Below are positions 1 to 9,846 of a stretch of DNA of 32,098 nucleotides, in pieces. The notes under the pieces were generated by a model. That model saw only the letters and a program-made list of their open reading frames with translations, was not told the origin of the DNA and searched no databases. Made by a program: the position numbers and the translations under genes. How positions within the stretch are numbered: position 1 is the first letter of the stretch; each line of letters opens with the position of its first letter. The stretch is from the NCBI GenBank assembly GCA_003427395.1, contig BFEA01000476.1, positions 711,939 through 744,036 of the forward strand, in the 5' to 3' direction. The DNA is from Chara braunii (taxonomy: Eukaryota; Streptophyta; Charophyceae; Charales; Characeae).

Positions 1-587
1 CTGAGGCTCAGTTGCCTGGGGTCTGGTGCAGCCCATTCGCATCTCCAGCCTGACGAGCGCATTCGCGAGCGCCGTCCCGTCAGCGACATCCTCCATCGCC
101 TTCGCTTCTCCGCTGTTGCGCCACGCGGCTGCGGGCGAGGGTGTATGGGTTACCTCTCGATGCCAACTGTTTCCCATCCTTCTGACCGGTGATGGAATCC
201 AGTTGTCTGCGCTTCGACATCCCGTCTCTGCGTCCTGCGTCAGCGAGTGGCCACCATCGTATGCGTTGAGCCCTTGTCGAACGGTTGCGCCGTCGTCTGC
301 GCTTTGCCGTCGTCTAAGAACTGCGCCTCGTCGAAGAACTTTGACCTTTCAAAGAGCTGCGCCGTCGTGGGCGTTGTCCTCTCGCCAAGGTAAAGTGATG
401 TTCTGCCTGGCCACGTGTCGGCCCTCGGGCATGTTTGGAGGCACATGGGAGCAGCCGCGTCGCGCCACCTGTTTGAAGTTGCGGGGACAGCAGGAACGGA
501 TGTCGCTGATATTGGGCCAGATGGTTTTTGTATGCCCCTTTGATTCCCGCTTGTTCTTTCCTCACGAGGGGCCCCATGATTCTTGCT
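1..587. other. Left flank, no assignable gene
   Basis: Mixed-composition sequence before the triplet tract. A minus-strand frame is open here and continues into the triplet repeats; its non-repetitive part contains KPSGPISATSVPAVPA, which recurs as KPCGPMSSSSVPAVPA beyond the tract. That indicates a duplicated unit, not a recognised protein. No splice, promoter or domain evidence supports a gene. Confidence 0.5.
478..529. repeat. Direct repeat, left copy (pairs with 1447-1498)
   Basis: A 52-bp block that aligns without gaps to 1447-1498 at roughly three-quarters identity, including the shared core GGAACGGATG. Similarity seems to continue weakly downstream into the CGTTCCACGTG-like sequence. 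The triplet tract lies between the two copies, so the tract sits inside or next to a degenerate duplicated unit. Confidence 0.6.
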
Positions 588-733
588 TGCCATCATCATC
601 ATCATCATCATCGCCATCGTCATCACCATCATCATCACCACCAACATCATCGTGATCATCATCATCATCGCCATCATCATCACCACCATCATCACCACCA
701 TCATCATCGTCATCATTATCATCATCATCATCC

Positions 734-767
<34 letters not shown>

Positions 768-952
768 TCTCATCATCATCATCATCATCATCATCAACAA
801 CATCATCATCAACATCGTCAACGTCATCAACATCACCAACATCATCAGCGGCATCGTCGCCGTCATGAAAATCACCGCCATCGTCACCTTCGTCATCGTC
901 GTCATCATCAACAGCATAATCCTCATCGTTATCATCGTCGTCATCATCTTCG

Positions 953-984
<32 letters not shown>

Positions 985-1121
985 GTCGTCGTCGTCATCA
1001 TCTTCGTCATCATCATCATCATCATCATCGACATTATCGTCGTCATCGTCGTGTTGATGACGACGATGATGACGATGATGTTGATGATGATGATGATGAT
1101 GACGCAGATGATGACGACGAC

Positions 1122-1162
<41 letters not shown>

Positions 1163-1432
1163 CGAAGATGATGACGACGATGATAACGATGATGATGATG
1201 CTGTTGATGATGACGACGATGACGAAGGCGACGATGGTGGTGCGTTTTATGACGGCGACGATGCCGCTGATGATGTTGATGATGTTCGTCATCATCATCA
1301 GCACCATCGTCATCGTGATCAACATCACCACCGTCATCATCACCAACATCGTAATCATGATGAACATCGTCAACAGCATCAACATCAACATCAATGTCGT
1401 CATCACCATCATCATCATTATCATCATTTCGT
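588..1432. repeat. Imperfect CAT/ATG trinucleotide tract with strand switching
   Basis: About 845 bp consist almost wholly of (CAT)n-type triplets. The plus strand reads CAT/ATC-rich from about 588 to 1050, switches to GAT/ATG-rich from about 1055 to 1285, then returns to CAT-rich until about 1432. Interruptions by CGT, CAA, CAG and CCA triplets keep the triplet phase. Because triplet phase is kept, several frames on both strands stay open and would translate as runs of His, Asp, Met or Ile. I treat these as by-products of the repeat, not genes. Confidence 0.95.
825..1285. repeat. Long imperfect inverted repeat inside the triplet tract
   Basis: The left arm (about 825-1047) and right arm (about 1062-1285) are reverse complements not only in triplet content but in the order of their interruptions. 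Left TCATCAACAGCATAATCC corresponds to the reverse complement of the stretch near 1190-1215, and left CAGCGGCATCGTCGCCGTCAT matches the reverse complement of the stretch near 1250-1270. The centre is near 1053. This is a true fold-back duplication of interrupted sequence, able to form a hairpin of about 220 bp. Confidence 0.8.
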
Positions 1433-1446
1433 GCCGCGTGTCGCAA

Positions 1447-1498
1447 GCGGCGGGGACGGCGGGAACGGATGACGAAGACATCGGGCCACACGGTTTCC
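1447..1498. repeat. Direct repeat, right copy (pairs with 478-529)
   Basis: Second copy of the 52-bp block that flanks the triplet tract. On the minus strand both copies encode the same K-P-x-G-P-x-S-x-x-S-V-P-A-V-P-A pattern, so differences are partly synonymous. That could mean an old coding unit, but no complete frame is recognisable. Confidence 0.6.
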
Positions 1499-1520
1499 GT
1501 GTCTCAATCTGCTTCTCTGT

Positions 1521-1642
1521 CATTCGTTCCACGTGTCCCATTCTGCTATTCTCTCATTCGTTCCACGTGTCCCAAGCCCAACATTGCAAAACACTCCCGC
1601 GTGGTTACCCTAGTGAACATTGCAATACACTGCCGCGTGGTT
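1521..1642. repeat. Two adjacent pairs of short direct repeats
   Basis: CATTCGTTCCACGTGTCCCA occurs exactly at 1521-1540 and 1555-1574 (34-bp spacing). A second pair, about 26 bp and sharing ACATTGCAA and CCGCGTGGTT, occurs at 1581-1606 and 1617-1642 (36-bp spacing). The near-identical spacing suggests slippage-type duplication of neighbouring segments. Confidence 0.8.
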
Positions 1643-2239
1643 GTGGCAAACATGAAATTGCCTATTCCCAGCACAACACGAAACCCCCTCGAAACACTTC
1701 CCTCGCACGTTTGCTGTTCTCATGAAACAGATTATACGCTGGTTATCACAACTGCGCCAGCAAGGACGGGTAGTGGTGGCGGCGGCGTTGGTGAGCGACA
1801 AGCGGGTGCGACATGGGTTGCGAGCGACCAGTGTTGGTATTAAGCGTCGCGTGGGCGGCCACGGTGCGAAGAATGTCCGCCGTCCACGTGGCGTGCAGTG
1901 AGAGGGATGGTATACATAAAGAGGAGGGGGTCATCGTTCCGTATTCGTGTTCTCGCCACAACACTTGAGCCTCCCCCCCCGAAGAGACTATGGAGTCAAT
2001 CCCGGGAGAGCTTCTGTCGTCTCCATCCCGCGCACACAACGTGCACATGATCCACCATGAAGGCCGTAGATGCTGCGCGCGCGCTCCTGGCGCTGGTCGT
2101 GAGGGACGCGACAGCGCATTCCGCACGACGAATGCCAGGACTGTGCGCGCAACATCCGCGGGCTCCAAAACAAAGAATGCACACGTCGGGTGCGCGCGAT
2201 GGAGAACGCCAACGCCGCTCACTACAATGACGATAGCGT
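1643..2239. other. Left flank next to the retroelement, no assignable gene
   Basis: GC-rich sequence up to the LTR boundary. TATACATAAA at 1911-1920 resembles a TATA box and an ATG follows at 1990, with an open frame running across the LTR junction. The protein has no recognisable domain, other frames are also open, and the motif is short. I record it as a possible promoter and first exon interrupted by the insertion, with little support. Confidence 0.3.
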
Positions 2240-3989
2240 TGTCGAGCGCATCGGTCCGGCACCGCACGAGGCAGCGCGGGACCCTCCCGGCCGCGTCACT
2301 CAGGAGTTGGTTCTTAATCCTCGTCGCGAATATACATGGAGTTTCCTTAGGCCGCTCCGACCGAGTGCGCCAGCCATACCTCTCGCGAGCCCCTACGACA
2401 AGATACGGCCTACGCGAGGTACGGCTTACCTACAACTTACGGGAGTTGTCACCTCCCTTCGGTGGGCGTATCCCCGCCGAGCTACCAGTCCACCGTACGA
2501 AAGCTAATCAGTTGCAATCGCAGAGGTGGACCAGCCGAGGGCGTTTCTCGTTCGCTGTAGCATAGGGGGTACGCGCGGTAATATGCCTATCGGGCCCGCA
2601 CGCGAACCGGCACCTTGGGGGGCTAAGGTCCCAAGCGCAGCTCGTCGTCGGTCGACTAGGACGCATCCCACACACCACGCGCACGCCACTTTACGAACAT
2701 AGAAATACAACACACACACACACGAAAAGGACACAACACAAACAACGCAACAACGCTCCTAACCCCTCGGTAGCCAACCCATAACTTTACAATGCGGAAA
2801 TCGAATAGGCGTCGCGCGAGACTTAGTATAAAACCGCGCGGACGCAGGGCTAACTCATATCGACTAGCAATGCAAACGTACGCAAGCAGTTGCGATGATG
2901 GCGTACCATGTAGTACCCAGACTCGCGCGGTCCTCGTTAATCTCGAGCGTCACATTCGACACTCAAGTGTCGGCCGACACACGCCTTGAGGGTTAATCTC
3001 TCGACGCTGGACAACCGCCATGCGTGGTTGAAGACCACACACCCTCTTCTGCACTCTGTGCACAGTGGGTGGTACACAGGTCCATACCTGTGGTGGCAGT
3101 CGCCTCTTACTGCCCTGGAGATGAGTCTCACGCCGGGCCTGGGCGAAAGTCAAGGGGTTTGACTTTAACGGCTGCCACGGACTACAACGTCCAACCATAA
3201 AAATCTCTAACAAGCAAGGGTAAAAAAGGAATCTCCATTTTCCCTCAAGATATAACCTGGTCAACCCTTATGCACAATTACAGTAGGCCTCTCAAAACTC
3301 AGGGCAGTCATGAATATATGGGGGTTGGTTATATAGGACGATCACTTCTCAGAGTCACAGTGAGGCTCGTCTCAACCATATATACATGTAATCGCAGACA
3401 ATCACATCTAGAGCCCGATCCACAAACGCATCTGCAATCACATCAAAGATTCGATCAAAAGTCAACGCACTACACGGGGTCAACTTCAACCATTCCTTGC
3501 ACTCATACCCCTTGCTTTAGCCATACAAGCCTCACTCGTGCAACTCTTCAATAAATACTCAGTACTTTTGTTGGATGGCCATTCAATAAAGTCCGGGTGA
3601 AAACACAACAAAAGAGTTCAATCACAAGGCTAAAGCCTTTAGGTTGAGTGGCATGAGTGGATTGGAGTTGAATCGTAAACCGACGAATCGACAACCGACC
3701 TGTTATCAATGATAATAAAATGTGATCCTCGTAGGATCAAGCTGAATCTAGCCCTGAACTTGAACCAAACGATCAAGAGGACTTGTAACACATGACAGCT
3801 CAATNCCCCATGCTAGATCTATAAGTCAATGGAGAATAATCCCCATATCACAACCTCACTCAANAATCATTCTACCTAACTATATTTAATCCTACCTTTA
3901 AGCAAGTGCCCAAAGAAAAGTANGNTCATGGCAAAATCTCCCCTATTCAGAGTGGACTACCAGAATCGNCACCTGTCAAATTATAATCT

Positions 3990-4560
3990 ATCTCCTTTAA
4001 ATNAAGAAAATTTCGGCAGCGCTTCCCGTAGGAAAAGTGTCTTTCNNGAATTTATATAGGTCCATATATGAAAGCAGAAATAATCTNTAACTCTGGAAAN
4101 TCAAATTTTNCCTAACTCCCTGAATTAGCAAAAATTTGGGCANCACTCNCTTTAGAAANNGAGACTTCCCANATTTATACTAAGTNAGANATGAGCTNAG
4201 AAAACAACTTCANCTCAATTTAGACAAGATTTAACTAACTCCTTAGTTTTGNAGAAATTTCGGCAGCANTCCCTCTAGAAAAGTGTTATTCCNAAATTTA
4301 TACAAGGCTAAGTTGAGAATTTGAAAGTAACTTTGACTTTTCAAAGTCCAATTTTGNCTAACTCCCTGAACTAGCAAAAATTTGGGCAGCACTCCCTTTA
4401 GAAAAACAGACTTTCCAGATTTTTACTAGGTCAGATATAAGAAAAGACAAATTGAATTCTAACAAGTCAAGAATTGAGTAACTCCTTGGATTTGTAGAAA
4501 TTTCAGCAGCGCTTCCCGTAGAGAAGGTAGCCTGCCAAGATTTATACAAAGCCAAGTAAA
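3990..4560. repeat. 123-bp tandem array in the 3' LTR, five units with alternating types
   Basis: Unit anchors TTTcGGCAGC or TTTgGGCAGC start at 4011, 4135, 4258, 4381 and 4501, giving spacings of 124, 123, 123 and 120. Units 2 and 4 share AACTCCCTGAA-TAGCAAAAA before the anchor, while units 3 and 5 share AACTCCTT...TTTG-AGAAA. The array is therefore organised as ABABA with a ~246-bp higher-order period. It is AT-rich and has no convincing coding frame. Confidence 0.85.
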
Positions 4561-4839
4561 AAAAATAATCCTAGAAAATACGAGAATTTATCTAAGTAAA
4601 AAAAAAACAGCTTTGAAAATGCAGGAATTAACACTAACTCCTATCGCTCCAGCACATGGCGAGCATCTTAAGCAACTACCTATAATACTGAAATCCAAAC
4701 AAAATAGTCATCTCACTCGGTCACATGCAAACCAAACCACAAAGGTAAGTACTCTCACCNACCCANGTTTATTCCATATAAATAGTTCATGAATCTTCAA
4801 GTCNTTGAATCCTCATACCNATCTTNCATAAGACANAGA

Positions 4840-5530
4840 GCTGGACGATTCNNCATGGAAANAATGCCCAACTTGCCTTTATGATNNACACGAACNNGTT
4901 GCACAANTACTTCTCTCTTCTTTTGCGCAAATGACTAGGTCATTCGCNATAGAAACAANGCCTNGTCGCNCTNAGCTGTTTAATATTCAAAGTTTANTAT
5001 TTCTNTGACTTTGTTTTCAAAGGAAAAGACAAATATGGGCAGAGGACTGAACCATTCACAGTAGAAACAATGTTCAGNTTGCCCAGACTATTTCCATTTA
5101 TACTTTGTATTTTANCTTTTCTCTTNTTAATGATATGGCTTAACGTTGGACCATTCACAGTACAAACAATGCCCAGCTGCCAGTTCACATGCAAATATAC
5201 ATAAAGTACTNTCCTTTCATACTNAGTTTAACTTATGTGCGTGGTTTTCAGGCTAAACCATTCATCATGGAANCAATGNTTAGCCTTAGACNAGAAATCC
5301 TCCCTCAGAATAAACAAGAACTTAAACCCCTTCAATCAGGCAAACCCCCAGTGTTAACTAGAGTAAACAGGCCATTCACAGTAGAAACAATGTCTGGTTC
5401 TCCAGAATATAACTAAATAAACATAGCAACCAGACCATTCACAGTAGACACAATGCCTGGTTCTTCAGAAAACAGTTAAATAAACATAGCAATCAGGCCA
5501 TTCACAGTAGAAAAGATGCCTGGTCCTTGG
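4840..5530. repeat. Eight spaced copies of a CCATTCACAG...ACAATG element, 3' LTR
   Basis: Copies of the consensus CCATTCACAGTAGAAACAAT, usually followed by GCCTGG or GCCCAG, start at 4846, 4939, 5052, 5151, 5258, 5372, 5435 and 5498. Spacing is 93-114 bp for the first six and exactly 63 bp for the last three. The ~20-bp core is much better conserved than the sequence between copies, which suggests a protein- or RNA-binding role or recent core-centred amplification. It is not CRISPR: spacers vary in length and are themselves partly repeated. Confidence 0.8.
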
Positions 5531-6506
5531 TTGACCCTTCCAAACACATGCAAACTGTCTTCCTCCCACCTTCCCCAGTTCATCCTTAGTCTGCTTTCAG
5601 TCAAAACAAAGATGAAACTTAAGCTTCACTCTCACACATTCTTTCCATTTAGTCTGATTGGGTCCTGAAGGGAAAGCAATAATCATAGGGACAAACTCAT
5701 GCATACATCAATCATACTGCAGGGGGATAAACAAAACACGGGTGGTAGTAGGTAGTACAGATGGAAATGGTTTACCTTACGATTCCCTGCCTCAAGAACT
5801 CCTCCTGAGTTCCAGTTGAGCTCCCGCAATCGGTGGGCGGACTCCCCACAGAGTCTTGACGCGGACCTACGGGTGGCAATCCCGCTCGCCGCCTTCCTCT
5901 CAGAACCAGGGGACTAGACTTAGAGTAAGAAGGATAGATAGAGGGAATTTCAGACTCTCAGATCCCAGAAGGGTGCTCTCAGACTCGNAGGAGAGGGCCT
6001 TGATATCTTNGATCNNCTGAGGGCCCCGCAATGATGNCCAAAAGTCAGCAGCTTGGTCACTNCATAGTCNAACTGTCCGCAGTCAATCCCCCTGGCAACC
6101 TCNCAATTGGGACACTAACCNCCTTGATCCNCTTTCANAACTGCANCGGCTAACTCCTCAANAGGATTTGCNACCCGAAATNTAGCGGCTACAAATAAGT
6201 CCGCAAGCTCACGACTTGCCTCTGACTACTCCACTCGGCAGGCTGAGCAACCCACCAATCAGCAGGCGACCCTTCAGGCCGGAGCTCGCCTGCAGCTAGG
6301 TCGTTCAAGGGACTAGGTTGCACATTCGTCAGCAGCTAGGCCTGCACTTCGCTATTGCCTAATGTTGTTTCCAATTGACGAGAGGAGTTGTACGCCAGCC
6401 AACCGGTCATTCTCCATCTCGCAGCCTAATCCGCAGCTCCTTTAGTCAACAGGCCTTTGATTCGCAAACCCCGCCACTTCAGTGAATGACACAGGCAGCG
6501 CTCCTG

Positions 6507-7334
6507 CTAAGTGGCAAGTCCCCAACCTCGTTGCCGCCTTCTGTTGCTTCGCCCGATCGTATGGGCAGCTCCCTCAGTCTGCAGGTAAGTCTCCAACCTT
6601 CCCTCCGTCTTCACACTTCCCCCATTGTCTGAGCAACCAGCGCTTCCATCCATAGGTAAGCCCTTACCCCCGCTACGCTTGCTAGCTCTCTCCTTGTTCG
6701 CTTCGCTATCCCGCCTTGCTCTACACAACGGCTCAAAAGGTCAACCAGGTCCGCCCCACTTCAAATCCCCGCCAACTGCATCAAACGACACATACACGGC
6801 CCATCTGTCTACCCTCTCTATGAGCACAATGTGGGTAAGGACAACTAAGGAGGGGAACACTTCTTCCGAGGGGACAGTCACCTCCGAGCTCGTAAAGCAT
6901 ATACCCGATGAAGGCCACAACAATGGACCCGAAGAGCAGTGACGCCTTTGTTCACGTGTGTAAAAATAAGAATGAATCTGCTGCTAGAAGATGGTCAGAT
7001 GCACGCATGCAGAGAGATAGAGAGATACCGCTTCCATTGAGCAACACACTGGCCGATAGGTGTCTCTCCATCCTGTTGCTAGGCATGTTACAGGCCTAAC
7101 GCCACCTTCATCAGTCAAGTGAGCATAATCGAATGAATCTTTCACAGGAGACCGTCCAGGTGCGTACCTTCTTCTCCCTGTCTTTCCCCGCTGCTCTCCA
7201 GTATCTTTCTCTAACCCTGCTTTACTAATCCCAAAACTAAATCCTCCATCGCAATCGCCTTCATCTAACCCCCAGTACCCACATTTCCCTTCTATTGTTT
7301 TCATCTGAGAAACGAGTGAAGACTCAATTTGCAT
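6507..7334 (-). pseudogene. LTR-internal sense ORF, left copy, with two in-frame stops
   Basis: A minus-strand (element-sense) frame runs from an ATG at 7332-7334 to a stop at 6507-6509. It is interrupted by TAG at 6984-6986 and TGA at 6741-6743, with no frameshift. The product would be rich in Gly, Arg and Ser and has no recognised domain. In the right LTR the same frame is open for 275 codons, but both stop positions are ambiguous there. It may be chance, since GC-rich repeats keep frames open; the shared frame in both copies is expected from their similarity. Confidence 0.3.
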
Positions 7335-8085
7335 CTGCCCGACGCACTGCCTCCGTGCAACCCATTTTTCTCACAGCCCAAAACCTAACACTCCTTTCCC
7401 AGATCTCACTTCGCCACCCTCTTCACAACACCTCAAAACCCCAGAACCCAACTTTCTCTGACCGTTTTCCCCTAGAGACGGGTGGTATCGATGTTCTCCT
7501 CTCACCTCCATCTTTTGCACCTCAAATTGCGAATGAATCTGACCCCAAACCCCGTCCGGATGCACCCTCCTTTTCTTCTCCTGGCCAACTCCGCGCAACA
7601 CTCTTTTCTTCTAACTCCTATCTTACTAACCCTCTACTAATTCTGACACCATAACTAGATTCGCCCTACTAAACCCCGTTAGACTAACACTTTCTTCCAC
7701 TTAGTTTCATCGAGAAACGAGTGGGATAGTTATTTTCCCCCTTCTGACACAGCCTCCTCCGCCATAGCTCCGCGCGGCCATGTTTCATACTAACTTTCTT
7801 TCTACTAATCCTATAGCCAAAGTAACCTTACTAACAAATTCGCCCGGCTATAAAGCCGCATAATCGCTCATTATTCGATTGAAATCCGTTAGAAAATGAG
7901 GAATCTACAACTTTTATACTTTTCGTTCTCCCCAATCCTGCCATAGCTCATGCACGGACTTTTTCTTACTAACTCTTATTCTACTAATCTACTGTCAAAA
8001 CTAACAGCGTTATAATGCTCGCCCGGGGCAAAAACCCCGGAATCAGCTCCTCCCTCGCTCGATTCCGGTAAGAATCGAGCGAGCT
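7195..8085. repeat. Degenerate ~170-230-bp repeats, 3' LTR
   Basis: At least five diverged units recur. Each carries a TACTAAC/CTACTAAT pyrimidine-rich segment and ends in a GAGAAACGAGTG-like block. These blocks fall near 7309, 7477, 7709, 7882 and 8069 (spacings about 168, 232, 173 and 187). Several units also share CCATAGCTC-GCGC or GCCCGGC preceding the block. Confidence 0.55.
8023..8083. other. Two adjacent hairpins, 3' LTR
   Basis: CCGGGG (8023-8028) pairs with CCCCGG (8035-8040), and CTCGCTCGATT (8054-8064) pairs perfectly with AATCGAGCGAG (8073-8083) across an 8-nt loop. They form the last, most GC-rich member of the degenerate repeats. The role is unknown; without a poly-U run I do not call them a terminator. 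Confidence 0.7.
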
Positions 8086-9751
8086 ACGCTTCTCTTGCTG
8101 CGCCCGACCCATTCCTCCGCCATGTTCGACCTTGTCGCGCACGCACCCGGCGCTCGTTCCCGCCTAGATTCATCCAACACTCACCTTTTTCCCCTACTGC
8201 CTGTCTTCGCCCCGTCACTCCGATACTTGCTCACCCTCCACCGCTGCACTAGCGCACGACAACCTCAATGGCTCGGCCCTATTGCCCATCGATCCTTGGC
8301 TCTCTACCCAAATGGATTCGGCGCTGAAATGCGCCCGGATTCATCCCCTTCGCCATTCCGCCTTTGCTTTCACATCGCCCATCCGTTGCTGCTAGCGCAA
8401 CACTATTCTTACAGCCCCGTTTGCTGTCCGCTTCTGTCGCAGCCGCCCTGTGCTACTATCCGTTCTCCCCGCGGCCCGTCGCCCACTTCGACCGTCGGGC
8501 ATACTGCAGACCTCCTTACCCAGGCGTTGAGACAGCGCTTCCGCATAGCTCCCGCGGGAATCAATGAATGACTGGGCATTGCTCCTTCATTTATACTTCG
8601 GAGGCTTTGCCCTTTGCGGTTGGTCCTTGGTACTCTCGGCTGACCCCCGGCTGGTACTTGGCTGGCATCACCCACTACAGTAGCATATACCGCCTCCTAT
8701 ACTTAGTTCGACGTGGGCAGAGCCCGGCACCCCTTTTTGGGCCCCTTTCCCTGCCCAGTTTCACCCACCCAGGTGTAGCAGGTGTCGCCCCTGCTGGTGG
8801 GCGGCACTGCGGCTCCCGCATGCCCTCTCGTTGGAGGCTTGAACACAGATGTGACTGATACGAGGTTCCCCAAAATACTATAGCGCGATAATAGCGGGGT
8901 AAGTTCAGCGCATCTGCAAAAACAATTTGGGACTGCGCTTCAGGCAACCTCGCGAAGATAACACACCCCATGCGACCCTGCATTAGGCCCGATATCACGT
9001 CCCAGAACGGGACGCGGGTGAAACAAAAATAAAAAGGAGGTTAACAAAAATAATAAAACTGAAACGGGGAACTTTTAACGGGCAGCCCTACGAATCGGCC
9101 CCCTTACGTGGCACTTGTAAACAAGAACGAAGGGGGATAGCCCCGTCGGGCCCTCGACCCCTCCGATTTTCTCCACGCCGCTCCGCTGCCATTGCTACAT
9201 CGGCGCCCGCCAACCTCGATCCTCGAACCTCCGTAGCGTCAACCCAATGCCATAACCTACAGGGCTAAGCCCAAACCTAGTACCAGCAGAAGCAGAATCC
9301 TAGATAAAACGGTAACGCATGGTGCTCAGGGCCAAAGAATCGCCCTGGGCCACTTCTCGGCCCGCGCCTGCACGCATGACTGTCGAAAGCTCGCGCCGCG
9401 GCTACCCCCTGTTTGGTCGTATCCATCAGGTCCCATCATCTGGATCCACCATATGTCTTTATACGCTCTCTGAGCCATCAATCGTACTAAACAGAAAGGG
9501 GAAAAAAAGAAAGTATTCCTAAATCCTAGTTCAATCAAAATTAAATAATATTCATAATAATACGAAACAAACGGCGTCCATGTCGGCTTTACAATCATGA
9601 TCAAAGAGAGGGAACCACGTTGCGCGCCCACGCACTCTCTATTATAGTCAACCATCCACTCAACGTAATCATAGACACAGCCACGCCTAGCACGGTATAC
9701 TTTAACTTTAAGCCAAGACCATTTTTCTTCCATTTGCATAAAACAGGGCGG

Positions 9752-9769
9752 ATACCCTTGTAAGGGTAT
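9752..9769. other. Short palindrome near the LTR end (left copy)
   Basis: ATACCCTT pairs with AAGGGTAT around a 2-nt loop, 11 bp from the LTR terminus at 9780. The right LTR keeps it at 23725-23742 although bases just outside differ (GGCGG versus GGCTT). Confidence 0.6.
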
Positions 9770-9780
9770 TCGCACCGACA

Positions 9781-9846
9781 GCTTACCGGACCATAATAAA
9801 CGACGTCCCTGTCGCTTACCGGACCATATTAAGAAACTCCCTCGTT
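9781..9846. repeat. 33-bp tandem duplication directly inside the 3' LTR
   Basis: Two 33-bp units, both starting GCTTACCGGACCATA, occupy 9781-9813 and 9814-9846. They abut the LTR end exactly where a polypurine tract is expected in minus-strand orientation, and none is present. A related TTACCGGACCATTATT string recurs near 11885. The duplication may have replaced or displaced the normal plus-strand priming site. Confidence 0.65.

Larger units (their letters stand above)
2240..9780 (-). repeat. 3' LTR (left copy)
   Basis: Starts TGTCGAGCG and ends CACCGACA in plus-strand reading. The 2240-2880 stretch differs from the right copy at several percent of sites, whereas about 2880-4500 and 5291-6270 show no difference that I can see. 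This LTR contains a 123-bp higher-order array, eight CCATTCACAG repeats, ~180-bp degenerate repeats, paired hairpins and a sense-strand ORF with two stops, each listed separately. The remaining stretches (2240-3990, 5530-6500, 8090-9750) hold no feature I can name apart from a CA run at 2707-2723. Confidence 0.85.

Noticed and set aside
240-1541. Long frames on both strands encoding runs of His, Asp, Met or Ile
   Set aside because: Every frame that avoids stops in a triplet repeat gives this result; there is no domain or unique core.
2937-3264. Identical overlapping frames in both LTRs taken as conserved genes
   Set aside because: These stretches are probably the same consensus placed twice, so identity is not evidence of selection.
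4840-5530. CRISPR-like array
   Set aside because: Repeat cores are variable, spacings range from 63 to 114 bp, the spacers are partly similar to each other, and the setting is a eukaryotic LTR.
8054-8083. Rho-independent-type terminator
   Set aside because: No T run follows on either strand and the context is eukaryotic.
8095-8571. Plus-strand frame of 158 codons in the LTR (and its right-copy counterpart)
   Set aside because: Antisense to the element, no domain, Pro/Ser/Leu-rich as expected of GC-rich non-coding sequence; persistence in both LTRs follows from their identity.
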